Shown here one piece after another: positions 36,365 through 45,552 of a stretch of DNA of 64,000 nucleotides. Source of the DNA: Methylobacterium planeticum (GTDB taxonomy: Bacteria > Pseudomonadota > Alphaproteobacteria > Rhizobiales > Beijerinckiaceae); contig NZ_VZZJ01000004.1 in assembly GCF_008806345.1 (NCBI RefSeq), positions 124,001 to 188,000 of the forward strand. Reading direction: 5' to 3'. Numbering within the stretch: the stretch's first letter is position 1; every line of letters begins with the position of its first letter. A program made the translations under genes and the position numbers. The notes beneath the pieces were generated by a model. That model searched no databases. It saw only the letters and a program-made list of their open reading frames with translations, and was not told the DNA's origin.

Positions 36365-38131
36365 ATGAGCTATCGCGCGCCCGTCGCCGAAATGGCCTTC
36401 ACCATGCGCCACGTGGCCGGGCTCGATGCCGCCATCGCGGGCGGCACCGCGGGCGACCTCACCTTGGACGATGCGCGGGCGATCCTCGACGAGGCGGCGC
36501 GGCTGGCCGACACCGTGATCGCGCCCCTGAACCGGGCGGGCGACCGCCACGGGACGCCGCTCACGGACGGCGCCATCACGACGCCGCCGGGCTGGAAGGC
36601 CGCCTACCGGGCCTTCGTCGAGGGCGGCTGGAACGGCCTCAGCGCCCCGGCCGCCTATGGCGGACAGGACCTGCCGCTCCTCCTCAACGCCGCCTGCAGC
36701 GAGATGTGGAACGCCGGCAGCCTCGCCTTCGGCCTGTGCCCGCTCCTCACCGCGGGGGGCATCGAGGCGCTCGACAAGCACGGCTCCGAGGATCTCAAGG
36801 CGCGCTACCTCGACAAGCTCGTCTCGGGCGAGTGGACCGCCACCATGAACCTGACCGAGCCGCAGGCGGGGTCCGATCTCGCGGCGCTGCGCAGCCGCGC
36901 CGAGCCGAACGGCGACGGCACCTACCGGATCACGGGAGCCAAGATCTACATCACCTACGGCGAGCACGACCTCACGGACAACATCGTCCACCTCGTCCTT
37001 GCCCGCCTCAAGGACGCGCCGGCGGGCACGCGCGGCATCTCGCTGTTCCTCGTGCCGAAGGTGCTGCCGGACGGGAGCCGCAACGACCTGCGCTGCTCCG
37101 GGATCGAGCACAAGCTCGGCATCCACGCCTCACCCACCTGCTCGATGGCCTTCGGCGACGGCGGCGGGGCCACGGGCTGGCTCATCGGCGAGGAGAACCG
37201 GGGCCTCGCCTGCATGTTCACGATGATGAACAATGCCCGGCTCAATGTCGGGCTGCAGGGCGTCGCCGTGGCGGAGGCCGCGACCCAGAAGGCCCTCGAC
37301 TACGCCCGCGAGCGCCGGCAGGGCAAGGCGCCGGGCGCGACCGAGGCGATGAGCCCGATCATCGAGCACGCCGACGTGCAGCGCATGCTGCTGACCATGA
37401 AGGCCTGCACGGCGGCCGCCCGCGGCATCTGCTACCTCACCGCCGCCGCCATCGACGCGGCCGAGGGCCCGGACGGGAAGGCGGCCCATGACCGCGCCTC
37501 CCTGCTCACGCCCGTCGCCAAGGCCTTCTCGACCGACATCGCCAACGAGGTGACCTCCCTCGGCGTGCAGGTCCATGGCGGCATGGGCTTCGTCGAGGAG
37601 ACCGGCGCGGCCCAGCTGATGCGCGACGCGCGCATCCTGGCGATCTACGAGGGCACCAACGGCATCCAGGCGATCGATCTGGTCGCCCGCAAGCTGCCCC
37701 TGGCGGGCGGCGCCACGGTGCGGGCCCAGATCGCCTGGATGCGGGGCGTCGTCGAGGGCGTCCTCAAGGATGCGAGCCCGGCCTTCGGGCACACGGCCGC
37801 GCGCCTGCGCGCCGCGGTCGAGAGCCTCGACCGGGCGACGAGCCACCAGCTGAAGGCCCTGGCCTCGAACCGCCCCGAGGAGGCGCTCGCCGGCGCGACC
37901 CCCTATCTGCGCCTTTTCGGGCTGGCGCAGGGCGGGGCGTGCCTCGCCAAGGCCGGGCTCGCGTCGAGCGCGGCGCTGAAGGTCGGCGAGACCGACCCGG
38001 CGCATGCCGCCCGGATCGCGCTCGCGCGCTTCTTCGCCGAGAACCTCGCCACCGCGGCCCCCGGGCTCGAGCAGACGGTGCTCGACGGGGCCGCCTTCAC
38101 CCAGGACGCGCGGCTCGCCCTCGCGAGCTGA
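36365..38131 (+). CDS. Acyl-CoA dehydrogenase, long form (DmdC/FadE-like)
   Basis: Codes for 588 residues. An N-terminal domain like AcylCoA_dh_N, the flavin site MNLTEPQAGSDLAALRSRA, ITGAKIYITYGEHDLTDN, and the VQVHGGMGFVEETGAAQLMRDARILAIYEGTNGIQ segment define the family. The last 140 residues form an extra helical C-terminal domain typical of the approximately 590-residue enzymes, including 3-methylmercaptopropionyl-CoA dehydrogenase DmdC. The natural substrate is uncertain. First gene of an operon with a hydratase and two SDRs. GGAGG lies 6 bp upstream. Confidence 0.88.
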   Translation: MSYRAPVAEMAFTMRHVAGLDAAIAGGTAGDLTLDDARAILDEAARLADTVIAPLNRAGDRHGTPLTDGAITTPPGWKAAYRAFVEGGWNGLSAPAAYGGQDLPLLLNAACSEMWNAGSLAFGLCPLLTAGGIEALDKHGSEDLKARYLDKLVSGEWTATMNLTEPQAGSDLAALRSRAEPNGDGTYRITGAKIYITYGEHDLTDNIVHLVLARLKDAPAGTRGISLFLVPKVLPDGSRNDLRCSGIEHKLGIHASPTCSMAFGDGGGATGWLIGEENRGLACMFTMMNNARLNVGLQGVAVAEAATQKALDYARERRQGKAPGATEAMSPIIEHADVQRMLLTMKACTAAARGICYLTAAAIDAAEGPDGKAAHDRASLLTPVAKAFSTDIANEVTSLGVQVHGGMGFVEETGAAQLMRDARILAIYEGTNGIQAIDLVARKLPLAGGATVRAQIAWMRGVVEGVLKDASPAFGHTAARLRAAVESLDRATSHQLKALASNRPEEALAGATPYLRLFGLAQGGACLAKAGLASSAALKVGETDPAHAARIALARFFAENLATAAPGLEQTVLDGAAFTQDARLALAS

Positions 38132-38174
38132 CCCCACGCCGACGCAGCCGGCGTCGCGCCACCAAGGACCCACC

Positions 38175-38948
38175 ATGAGCGAGCACGTCACGGTCGAGGA
38201 TCTGGCCGGAGGCGTCCGGTTGATCCGGATGAACCGGCCGGAGAAGAAGAACGCGCTCACCGGCGCCATGTACGACGCCATGCGGGCGGCCCTCGAGGCG
38301 GCGGACGCCGAGGCCTCCGGCGTCGGCGCTGTGGTCTTCGCCGGCGTGCCCGGGATCTTCTCGGCGGGCAACGACCTCGCGGACTTCATGGCGGGGGCCG
38401 GCAAACCCTTCACGGAGGCGCCGGCCCTGCGCTTCATCCGGCAGCTCGCCCGGACCCGAACCCCGATGGTGGCCGCCGTCGACGGGATCGGCGTCGGTGT
38501 CGGCACCACCCTGACGCTGCATTGCGACCTCGTCTATGTCAGCCCGGCCGCGCGCTTCCGGATGCCCTTCGTGGAGCTCGGCCTCGTGCCGGAGGCCGCC
38601 TCGAGCTACCTCCTGCCCCGGCGCATCGGGCTCCCGAGGGCGACCGAGATGCTACTGCTCTCGGAAGCCTTCACGGGGGATTCGGCGGTGGAGCTCGGCC
38701 TCGCCAACGCGGTGATCCCCGCCGACATGCTGCTCGAGCACGCCCTCGCCCAGGCCGGGCGTCTCGCGGCGCTGCCGCGCAACGCCGTCGCGGCGACGCG
38801 CCGGCTCATGCGCGGCGATCAGGCCACCGTCGAGGCCGCCATCGAGGACGAGGCGAAGGCCTTCGACGCGCAGCTGCGATCCGAGGAGGCGCAGGCCGCC
38901 TTCCGGGCCTTCTTCGCCCGCAGCGCCAAGCCGGGCGTCCCGGCGTGA
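38175..38948 (+). CDS. Enoyl-CoA hydratase/isomerase family protein
   Basis: The ATG at 38175 gives 257 residues. Crotonase-fold marks are LIRMNRPEKKNALTGAMYDAM, the oxyanion region FSAGNDLADFM, and AAVDGIGVGVGTTLTLHCDLVY with FVELGLVPEAASSYLLPRRIG. The Glu of VELGLVPE and the Glu of VPEAAS fit the acid/base positions. It would hydrate or isomerise the enoyl-CoA made by the dehydrogenase 43 bp upstream. It overlaps the SDR start by GTGA, so the two are translationally coupled. Confidence 0.9.
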   Translation: MSEHVTVEDLAGGVRLIRMNRPEKKNALTGAMYDAMRAALEAADAEASGVGAVVFAGVPGIFSAGNDLADFMAGAGKPFTEAPALRFIRQLARTRTPMVAAVDGIGVGVGTTLTLHCDLVYVSPAARFRMPFVELGLVPEAASSYLLPRRIGLPRATEMLLLSEAFTGDSAVELGLANAVIPADMLLEHALAQAGRLAALPRNAVAATRRLMRGDQATVEAAIEDEAKAFDAQLRSEEAQAAFRAFFARSAKPGVPA

Positions 38949-39793
38949 ATCCAAAGCCCGACCTCTCCGGCCGGATCTGCCTGGTGGCCGGCGCCTCCCG
39001 GGGGGTCGGCCGCGGCATCGCCCGGGGCCTCGGCGAGGCGGGCGCCACCGTGATCGTGACGGCCCGATCGAGCGAGACCGGACCCCGCACCGAGATGCGC
39101 CCCGAGGCGATCGAGGACACCGCCCGCGAGGTCGACGCCGCTGGGGGCGAGGGGCATCACTACCTCTGCGACCACACCAGCGAGCGCGCCGTCGACGAAT
39201 TGGTGCACTGGATCCTGCGCCGGTTCGGACGCATCGACGTGGCGGTGTCGAGCGTCTGGGGCGGCAACGAGGGCTATGACGGGGAGCGCTATCCCGACGG
39301 AGCGGCCTGGGGCACTCCGTTCTGGCGCCGCTCGGCAGAGCCCTTCGGGCGCTTCCTCGGCGCCGGTCCCTACGCGGGCCTGCTCCTCGCCCGCGCGGTC
39401 GCGCCCGCCATGGTCTCGGCCCGCGGCGGCCTCCTGGTGCTGGTCTCGTTCGGCACGGAGGAGGGCTATCTCGGCGACGTCTTCTACGACCTCGCCAAGG
39501 CGACGACGAACCGCCTGGCCCTCGCCTGCAGCGCGGAGCTGGGGGCCCACGGGGTGACGGCCCTCGGCCTGTCGCCCGGCTACGTCCGCACTGAGCGGGT
39601 GCGCGACCTCGGACAGACGGAGCTCGCCACCGAGAGCCCGCTCTATGCCGGCCGCGCCGTCGCGGCGCTGGCCGCCGACACGGCGGTGGCGACGCGCGCC
39701 GGGCAGATCCTTCATCCGGGCGACCTCGCCCGCGACTACGGCTTCACCGACGCGGACGGCAGCCAGCCCCCGCGCTTCCGGGTCGGCCCCTGA
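38945..39793 (+). CDS. Short-chain dehydrogenase, DHRS1-like
   Basis: The GTG at 38945 overlaps the hydratase stop and gives 282 residues. The cofactor motif is LVAGASRGVGRGIARGL, and the catalytic Tyr-x3-Lys is FYDLAKATTNRLAL. The part after it (LSPGYVRTERV) and the C-terminal GQILHPGDLARDYGFTDADG resemble the human DHRS1 family. The alcohol or keto substrate is unknown; the operon suggests a hydroxyacyl intermediate. The Ser of the classic triad is in VLVSFG. The start is supported by tight coupling. Confidence 0.83.
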   Translation: MNPKPDLSGRICLVAGASRGVGRGIARGLGEAGATVIVTARSSETGPRTEMRPEAIEDTAREVDAAGGEGHHYLCDHTSERAVDELVHWILRRFGRIDVAVSSVWGGNEGYDGERYPDGAAWGTPFWRRSAEPFGRFLGAGPYAGLLLARAVAPAMVSARGGLLVLVSFGTEEGYLGDVFYDLAKATTNRLALACSAELGAHGVTALGLSPGYVRTERVRDLGQTELATESPLYAGRAVAALAADTAVATRAGQILHPGDLARDYGFTDADGSQPPRFRVGP

Positions 39794-39803
39794 GGAGAGC
39801 AGC

Positions 39804-40664
39804 ATGAGCACATCATTGAGGGGCAAGACCCTCTTCATCACCGGCGCCTCTCGCGGCATCGGCCTCGCCATCGGCCTGCGGGCGGCGCGCGAGGGGGCGA
39901 ACGTCGCCATCGCGGCCAAGACCGCGACGCCGCACCCGAAGCTCGAGGGCACGATCCACACGGCCGCGGCCGCGATCGAGGCGGCCGGCGGCCGGGCGCT
40001 GCCCCTCGTCGTCGATGTCCGCGAGGAGGAGAGCGTCGCGGCCGCGATGACCCAGACCGCCGAGACCTTCGGGGGCATCGACATCGTGGTGAACAACGCC
40101 AGCGCGATCTCCCTCACGCGCACGCCGCAGACCGAGATGAAGCGCTTCGATCTGATGCACCAGATCAACACGCGCGGCACCTACATGGTCTCGAAATACG
40201 CGATCCCGTACCTCGCCAAGGCCGAGAACCCGCACATCCTGATGCTGTCGCCGCCCCTCGACATGCAGGAGAAGTGGTTCGCCCCCCATCTCGCCTACAC
40301 GATGGCGAAGTTCGGCATGTCGCTCTGCGTGCTTGGGCTCGCCGGGGAGCTGCGCCGCCAGGGCATCGCGGTGAACGCGCTCTGGCCCCGCACCACCATC
40401 GCGACGGCGGCCGTCAACAACCTGCTCGGCGGCGAGGCCCTGATGCAGGCGAGCCGCAAGCCCGAGATCATGGCGGATGCCGCCCACGCGCTGTTCCTGA
40501 AACCGTCCCGCGAGGTCACGGGCCGCTTCCTCATCGACGACACGTTCCTGCACGAGAACGGTGTCACGGACTTTTCAAAATACCGCGTCACACCCGGCAT
40601 CCCGCTTGCGCCGGACTTCTTCGTGCCGGATGGGAGCGTACCGCCGCCTGACGCCCTTGCCTGA
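39804..40664 (+). CDS. Short-chain dehydrogenase, HSDL2-like
   Basis: The ATG at 39804, with GGAG 9 bp upstream, gives 286 residues. Marks are FITGASRGIGLAIGLRAAREGANVAIAAKT, VNNASAISLTRT, ILMLSPPL, AYTMAKFGMSLCVLGLA and VNALWPRTTIATAAV. These closely resemble human HSDL2, but the SCP2 lipid-binding domain of HSDL2 is missing. Fourth gene of the acyl-CoA operon. The substrate is unknown. It ends 10 bp before the corA start, so corA may be read with it. Confidence 0.85.
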   Translation: MSTSLRGKTLFITGASRGIGLAIGLRAAREGANVAIAAKTATPHPKLEGTIHTAAAAIEAAGGRALPLVVDVREEESVAAAMTQTAETFGGIDIVVNNASAISLTRTPQTEMKRFDLMHQINTRGTYMVSKYAIPYLAKAENPHILMLSPPLDMQEKWFAPHLAYTMAKFGMSLCVLGLAGELRRQGIAVNALWPRTTIATAAVNNLLGGEALMQASRKPEIMADAAHALFLKPSREVTGRFLIDDTFLHENGVTDFSKYRVTPGIPLAPDFFVPDGSVPPPDALA

Positions 40665-40674
40665 GTGAGCTTTT

Positions 40675-41679
40675 GTGATCTTCATCCACCAGCCGGTCGC
40701 CGGCGCCGGGCACTCGCTCCTCGAGCGCCGCCCCCTCGAACTCCAGGACGCCATCCCCGACGACACGGTCTGGCTCGACATGATCCGGCCGAGCCGGGAG
40801 GAGGACCTGAAGGTCGAGGCCTTCATGGGCATCCAGGTGCCGACCCGCGAGGACATGAAGGACATCGAGCCCTCGGAACTCCTCTACGTGGAGGACGGGG
40901 CCCGCTACATGACCGGCCGGGTGCTCTCGAAGGTCAGCGACTCGGAGGATCCGGGGCTCGCGGGCATCACCTTCATCCTGCGCGAGAACCGCCTCGTCAC
41001 CGTTCGCTACGAGGAGCCGCAGGCTTTCCGGATGTACACGCAGCGCGCGGGCCGCTCGACCGGCAACGGCCCGGCGAGCTTCCATTCCGGCGAGACCATC
41101 CTGGCCGGGCTGATCGAGACGGTGATCGACCGCGCCGCCGACGTGCTCCAGCTCCAGGGCGAGCGCATCGACCGGCTCTCGGGCAAGATCTTCGAGGTGC
41201 AGGATGACCCCTCCGCCCGCAACACCGCCCTGCAGGACACGCTCCGGGCCCTCGGCCGCCACGGCGACCTGATCTCGAAGCAGCGCGAGAGCCTGGTCTC
41301 GATGGAGCGCATCCTGCTCTCGCTCTCGGCGACCTACCGGACCAACAAGGCTCCCCGGGAGCTGCGCGAGGACGTGCGCTCGACCCTGCGCGACCTCCAG
41401 TCGCTGGAGGAGCACGCGACCTTCCTGTCGACCAAGATCCAGTTCCTCCTCGATGCGACCCTCGGCCTCGTGAATCTCGAGCAGAACAACATCATCAAGC
41501 TGTTCTCGGTCATGGCCGTGGTGTTCATGCCGCCGACCCTGATCGCCTCGATCTACGGCATGAACTTCAAGGCCATGCCCGAGCTCGACTGGCCCGTCGG
41601 CTACCCGATGGCGGTCCTGATGATGATCGTCGCCGCCGTGCTGCCCTACGCTTTCTTCCGCTGGAAGAAATGGCTGTGA
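40675..41679 (+). CDS. corA: CorA-family divalent cation transporter
   Basis: Codes for 334 residues from a GTG start. A large cytoplasmic N-terminal domain and a long coil (residues about 160-270) precede two membrane helices, the first ending in the family signature YGMNFK. The tail is short and basic (FRWKKWL). CorA pentamers import Mg2+ or Co2+. It is 10 bp after the HSDL2-like gene, which suggests shared transcription without functional meaning. Confidence 0.93.
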   Translation: MIFIHQPVAGAGHSLLERRPLELQDAIPDDTVWLDMIRPSREEDLKVEAFMGIQVPTREDMKDIEPSELLYVEDGARYMTGRVLSKVSDSEDPGLAGITFILRENRLVTVRYEEPQAFRMYTQRAGRSTGNGPASFHSGETILAGLIETVIDRAADVLQLQGERIDRLSGKIFEVQDDPSARNTALQDTLRALGRHGDLISKQRESLVSMERILLSLSATYRTNKAPRELREDVRSTLRDLQSLEEHATFLSTKIQFLLDATLGLVNLEQNNIIKLFSVMAVVFMPPTLIASIYGMNFKAMPELDWPVGYPMAVLMMIVAAVLPYAFFRWKKWL

Positions 41680-41861
41680 GCATCGGAATGCGCGCGCCCC
41701 GCCGGCCCGCGCGGGCACCCCGGCCGCTTGGCACGTCCTGAGCCTGCGGGTACAGACGTTGTTCCCGCTCCGTGCTCGCCCGTGGCGCGTCGGGCCCCAC
41801 CGGTCCGGTCCCCGGACAGCCCAGACCGCAGCCATCCAGCCCTCGATCGAGACCGACGTTC

Positions 41862-43373
41862 ATGACAGCGACCTCCGGTGTTTCGAACAAGGCGAAGACC
41901 GGAATCGTCGGGCTCGACAACGTGCTCGTCGGCGGCCTCGTGCGCAACCGTCTCTACCTGCTGGAGGGCAGCCCCGGGACCGGCAAGACCACGGTCGCGC
42001 TGCAATTCCTGCTCGACGGCGCGCGCCTGGGCGAGCGGACCCTCTACATCACCCTGTCGGAGACCGACGAGGAGCTGCGCGACGGCGCCGCCTCGCATGG
42101 CTGGGAGCTCGATGACAGCATCACGATCTTCGAGGTGATCCCGCCCGAGAGCCTGCTCGACGCGAACCAGCAGCAGACCCTGCTGTACTCCTCGGACCTG
42201 GAACTCGGCGAGACCACCCGGCAGATCTTCGACGCTGTGGACCGGGTGAAGCCGACCCGCATCGTCCTCGACAGCCTGTCGGAGATCCGCCTTCTCGCAG
42301 GCTCGTCCCTGCGCTACCGGCGCCAGATCCTCGCGCTGAAGCACTACTTCGCGCGGCACGCCACCACCGTGCTGATGCTCGACGACCTCACGGCCGACTC
42401 CCTCGACAAGACCGTGCACAGCGTCGCGCACGGGGTCATCCGCCTGGAGGAGCTCGCCCCCGATTACGGCGCCCAGCGCCGCCGCCTGCGGGTGATCAAG
42501 TACCGCGGTCAGCATTTCCGCGGCGGGCATCACGACTACACGATCGAGCGCGGCGGCGTGCAAGTCTTTCCGCGCCTCGTTTCCCTCGAGCACAAGACCG
42601 GCTTCCACCGCGAGCGCCTCGTCAGCGGCATCGAGCAATTGGACACGCTCCTCGGCGGCGGGATCGAGAAGGGCTCCAGCACGCTGGTCCTCGGACCGGC
42701 CGGGACCGGGAAGTCGATTTTCACCCTCCAATACGTCCTGGCGGCGGCCGCCCGCGGCGAGAGCGCGGCGGTGTTCGTGTTCGACGAGGAACTCGGGCTG
42801 CTGTTCGAGCGCACGCGGCAGCTCGGCTTCGACCTCGGGGGTCTGCGGGCCTCCGGCCAGCTGCTGATCGAGCAGATCGACGCGGCGGAGCTGTCGCCCG
42901 GCGAATTCGCCCACAAGGTCCGGGCCCTCGTCGACGAGCACGCGGTGAAGACCGTGGTGATCGACAGCCTCAACGGCTACCAGGCCGCCATGCCGCAGGA
43001 GAACTCCCTCGTCCTGCACGTGCACGAACTGCTGCAATACCTGAACCGCCAGGGTGCCACGAGCTTCCTGACGGTCGCCCAGCACGGCCTCGTCGGCGAC
43101 ACGCAGACGCCGGTCGACGTGACCTACCTCGCCGACACCGTGATCCTGCTCCGCTACTTCGAGGCGGCCGGCCGGGTGCGCCGGGCGATCTCGGTGGTGA
43201 AGAAGCGCGCGGGCGTCCACGAGGACACGATCCGCGAATATCGGATCGGCAGATCCGGCCTCAGCATCGGGTCGCCGCTCGTGGGCTTCCAGGGCGTTCT
43301 GCGCGGCATCCCGACCTTCGTCGGCGACGAGACCGAGCTCGACGTGAACGGCGCGCACGAGCCGGCCCCGTGA
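41862..43373 (+). CDS. kaiC: KaiC-like double-domain RecA ATPase
   Basis: The ATG at 41862 gives 503 residues, close to cyanobacterial KaiC (519). There are two P-loops: GSPGTGKTT (Lys42) and GPAGTGKSI (Lys284). The CII catalytic pair is Glu309-Glu310; in CI the equivalent is Ser66-Glu67, so one Glu is lost. The region equal to the two KaiC phosphosites reads Thr421-Tyr422 (DVTYLADT) instead of Ser-Thr. KaiA and KaiB are not in the window. It is coupled by GTGA to a histidine kinase, so it probably works in signalling rather than as a complete clock. Confidence 0.9.
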   Translation: MTATSGVSNKAKTGIVGLDNVLVGGLVRNRLYLLEGSPGTGKTTVALQFLLDGARLGERTLYITLSETDEELRDGAASHGWELDDSITIFEVIPPESLLDANQQQTLLYSSDLELGETTRQIFDAVDRVKPTRIVLDSLSEIRLLAGSSLRYRRQILALKHYFARHATTVLMLDDLTADSLDKTVHSVAHGVIRLEELAPDYGAQRRRLRVIKYRGQHFRGGHHDYTIERGGVQVFPRLVSLEHKTGFHRERLVSGIEQLDTLLGGGIEKGSSTLVLGPAGTGKSIFTLQYVLAAAARGESAAVFVFDEELGLLFERTRQLGFDLGGLRASGQLLIEQIDAAELSPGEFAHKVRALVDEHAVKTVVIDSLNGYQAAMPQENSLVLHVHELLQYLNRQGATSFLTVAQHGLVGDTQTPVDVTYLADTVILLRYFEAAGRVRRAISVVKKRAGVHEDTIREYRIGRSGLSIGSPLVGFQGVLRGIPTFVGDETELDVNGAHEPAP

Positions 43374-44458
43374 CGGCACCCCATAACCCGCATTCGGAAC
43401 GGATCCTGATCCTGACGCCGCACGGGCGCGACGCCGTGATCGCGGCCTCCCTCCTCGGCGAGGCGCAGATCCCCACAATCATCTGCTGCGACCTGCATCA
43501 CCTGCATCGGGGGCTGGTCGAGGGCGCCGGGATGGCGCTACTCACCGAGGAGGCGATCCGCACCGCCGATCTCAGCCGTCTGAGCCAGTGGATCGCGAGC
43601 CAGCCGCCCTGGTCCGACATGCCCTTCATCCTTCTCACCGGGCGGGGCGGCGGACCCGAGCAGAACCCGGCCGCCTCCCGGCTGTCGGAGATCCTCGGAA
43701 ACGTCATCTTCCTGGAGCGCCCGTTCCACCCGACCACGCTGATCAGCGTGGCGCGCACGGCGTTGCGCGGGCGACGCCGCCAGTACGAGGCGCGCGCGCG
43801 GCTGGAGGCGTTGCGCGAGGGCGAGAGCCGCCTCAAGGCGGCACTGCAGGCCGAGCAACGGGGCGCCCAGCATCAGCGCCTGCTCATCGACGAGTTGAAC
43901 CACCGGGTGAAGAACACGCTGGCGACCGTGCAGTCGATCGCGACGCAGACCCTGCGCAACGCCGATTCCAACGACGAGGCCTACGCGTCCCTCGAGACCC
44001 GGCTCCTCGCCCTCTCGCGCGCGCACGACGTGCTCACCCGCGAGAACTGGGAGGGCGCCGACCTGATCGAGGTCGTGACCCAGGCCATCGCCCCCTATCG
44101 CGGCCGCGGCGGCGAGCGCTTCCGCATCGACGGACCGGAGGTCCGCCTGTGTCCGCGGATGTCGCTCGCCATCGCCATGGCGATCCAGGAGCTTGCCACG
44201 AACGCGGTGAAGTACGGGGCGCTGTCCAATGCCGAGGGCGGCGTCGTCATCGATTGGAGCGTGAAGAACGGGGTCACGCCGCCGCGGCTTGCCTTCCGCT
44301 GGTGCGAGGAGGGCGGCCCGATCGTCCGGGCGCCGAAGCGCCGGGGCTTCGGATCGCGCCTAATCGAGCGCAACCTCGCCCGCGACCTCGACGGGTCCGT
44401 CGAGATCACCTTCGCGCCGAGCGGCGTGGTCTGCACCGTGGACGCGCCCCTGAGCTGA
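43370..44458 (+). CDS. HWE/HisKA_2-type histidine kinase with degenerate receiver
   Basis: The GTG at 43370 overlaps the kaiC stop and gives 362 residues. Residues 10-130 have a receiver fold (ERILILTPHGRD, PFILLTGRG, VIFLERPFH). The acidic pair at its start, the phosphoacceptor Asp and the conserved Lys (here Arg in ERPF) are absent. Residues 168-362 are an HWE-type kinase: phospho-His178 (LNHRVKNTL), N-box MAIQELATNAVKYGAL and the WxE motif RWCEEGG. The receiver may serve as a binding domain, perhaps for KaiC. Its target regulator is not in the window. Confidence 0.87.
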   Translation: MTAPHNPHSERILILTPHGRDAVIAASLLGEAQIPTIICCDLHHLHRGLVEGAGMALLTEEAIRTADLSRLSQWIASQPPWSDMPFILLTGRGGGPEQNPAASRLSEILGNVIFLERPFHPTTLISVARTALRGRRRQYEARARLEALREGESRLKAALQAEQRGAQHQRLLIDELNHRVKNTLATVQSIATQTLRNADSNDEAYASLETRLLALSRAHDVLTRENWEGADLIEVVTQAIAPYRGRGGERFRIDGPEVRLCPRMSLAIAMAIQELATNAVKYGALSNAEGGVVIDWSVKNGVTPPRLAFRWCEEGGPIVRAPKRRGFGSRLIERNLARDLDGSVEITFAPSGVVCTVDAPLS

Positions 44459-44488
44459 GGGCGCGGGCCGGCCGGGAGGGATCGGAGC

Positions 44489-45250
44489 ATGTGCGGACGC
44501 TTCTTCATCGCGCAGGCGCCCGAGATCTTTCGCGAGTTCTACGGGTATCCGGAGCGTCCGAACTTCCCGGGCCGCTACAACGTGGCACCGACGCAGCCGG
44601 TGGCGGTGGTCCTGGCCGAGGCCGGGGAGCGTCGCTTCCGGCTGATGCGCTGGGGCTTCTGGCCAGGATGGCTCAAGGACCCGAAGGATTTTCCCCTGGT
44701 GATCAACGCGCGGGTCGAGACCGTGCAGGAGAAGCCGACCTTCCGGGGTGCACTCCGCCACCGCCGCTGCATCGTCCTGGCGGACGGCTTCTACGAGTGG
44801 CGGCGCGAGGGGACCGGGCGCAATGCCGTGAAGACGCCGTTCAAGATCAGCCGCCAGGACGGGGCCCCGATGGCGCTGGCGGGCTTGTGGGAGAACTGGA
44901 TCGGCGCGGACGGGTCCGAGATCGATACAGCAGCGATCGTCACCACGGGCGCCAACGGCACCATGGCGGCGGTCCACGACCGGATGCCGGCGATCCTGGC
45001 CCCGGAGACGATCGGGCCGTGGCTCGATACCCGCACGGTCGATGCCCGCGAGGCGGCCGGCCTGTGCCGACCCTGCCCGGACGCGTGGCTGCGGCTCGAA
45101 CCCGTGAGCGCCCGGGTCAACGATGCGCGCAACGACGATGCGTCGCTGATCGTGCCGGTTGGCCGGCCGCAAGCCGCGGCGACGCGCGCGCTGCCGCCCG
45201 AGGATCGGCCGCGATCGAGCGACGAAGACGCGCAGGGCTCGCTGTTCTAG
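44489..45250 (+). CDS. SRAP-family (YedK/HMCES) abasic-site protein
   Basis: Codes for 253 residues and begins MCGRFF, so Cys2 becomes the N-terminal residue that forms a thiazolidine link with abasic sites in single-stranded DNA. Other active-site residues are visible: Asn in VINARVET, Glu in DGFYEWRREG and His in AAVHDRMPAIL. The protein protects abasic sites at replication forks. Its C-terminal 35 residues are basic and variable. It follows the kinase gene by 30 bp but is probably unrelated in function. Confidence 0.93.
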   Translation: MCGRFFIAQAPEIFREFYGYPERPNFPGRYNVAPTQPVAVVLAEAGERRFRLMRWGFWPGWLKDPKDFPLVINARVETVQEKPTFRGALRHRRCIVLADGFYEWRREGTGRNAVKTPFKISRQDGAPMALAGLWENWIGADGSEIDTAAIVTTGANGTMAAVHDRMPAILAPETIGPWLDTRTVDAREAAGLCRPCPDAWLRLEPVSARVNDARNDDASLIVPVGRPQAAATRALPPEDRPRSSDEDAQGSLF

Positions 45251-45255
45251 CGGCC

Positions 45256-45531
45256 TCAGCAGCCGCGGCAGATGCTGCCCTCGATACTGTCGGCGGCGTT
45301 GCGCTCGCGCCGCTCGACGGCGGACGAGGGAACCTCGCCCGGGCCGAGGGACGTGCCCGGAGGCTTCGTCACGCCGAGGGAGTTCGTGTAGGGGGCGGTC
45401 ACCGTCGAGGTCGGGCCGCCGCCCGTTCCAGTCTGGTCGGGTGCCCCGCGGAGATCCTGCTGCGAGAGGACCGGAAGCGGCGCGAACAGGCCGGCGAGGA
45501 CAACCGCCGACAGGAGACGAGATGCTGACAT
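45256..45531 (-). CDS. Small secreted hypothetical protein ending ICRGC
   Basis: Codes for 91 residues. A signal peptide (MSASRLLSAVVLAGLFAPLPVLS) is followed by a Gly/Thr/Pro-rich segment and a C-terminal part with two Cys in the last four residues. No family recognised. A near-match to the EcfG promoter (AGAAC-N16-CGTT, minus strand, 45553-45577) lies 22 bp upstream of the start. It is convergent with the SRAP gene, 5 bp away. Confidence 0.6.
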   Translation of the reverse strand: MSASRLLSAVVLAGLFAPLPVLSQQDLRGAPDQTGTGGGPTSTVTAPYTNSLGVTKPPGTSLGPGEVPSSAVERRERNAADSIEGSICRGC

Positions 45532-45552
45532 GGTGCCCTCCGACGCCCGCCT

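Noticed and set aside
31930..38131. A DMSP breakdown cluster (acuI plus a DmdC-like dehydrogenase)
   Set aside because: The two genes are separated by unrelated genes on both strands and no dmdA, dmdB or DMSP lyase is present, so the link is not supported.
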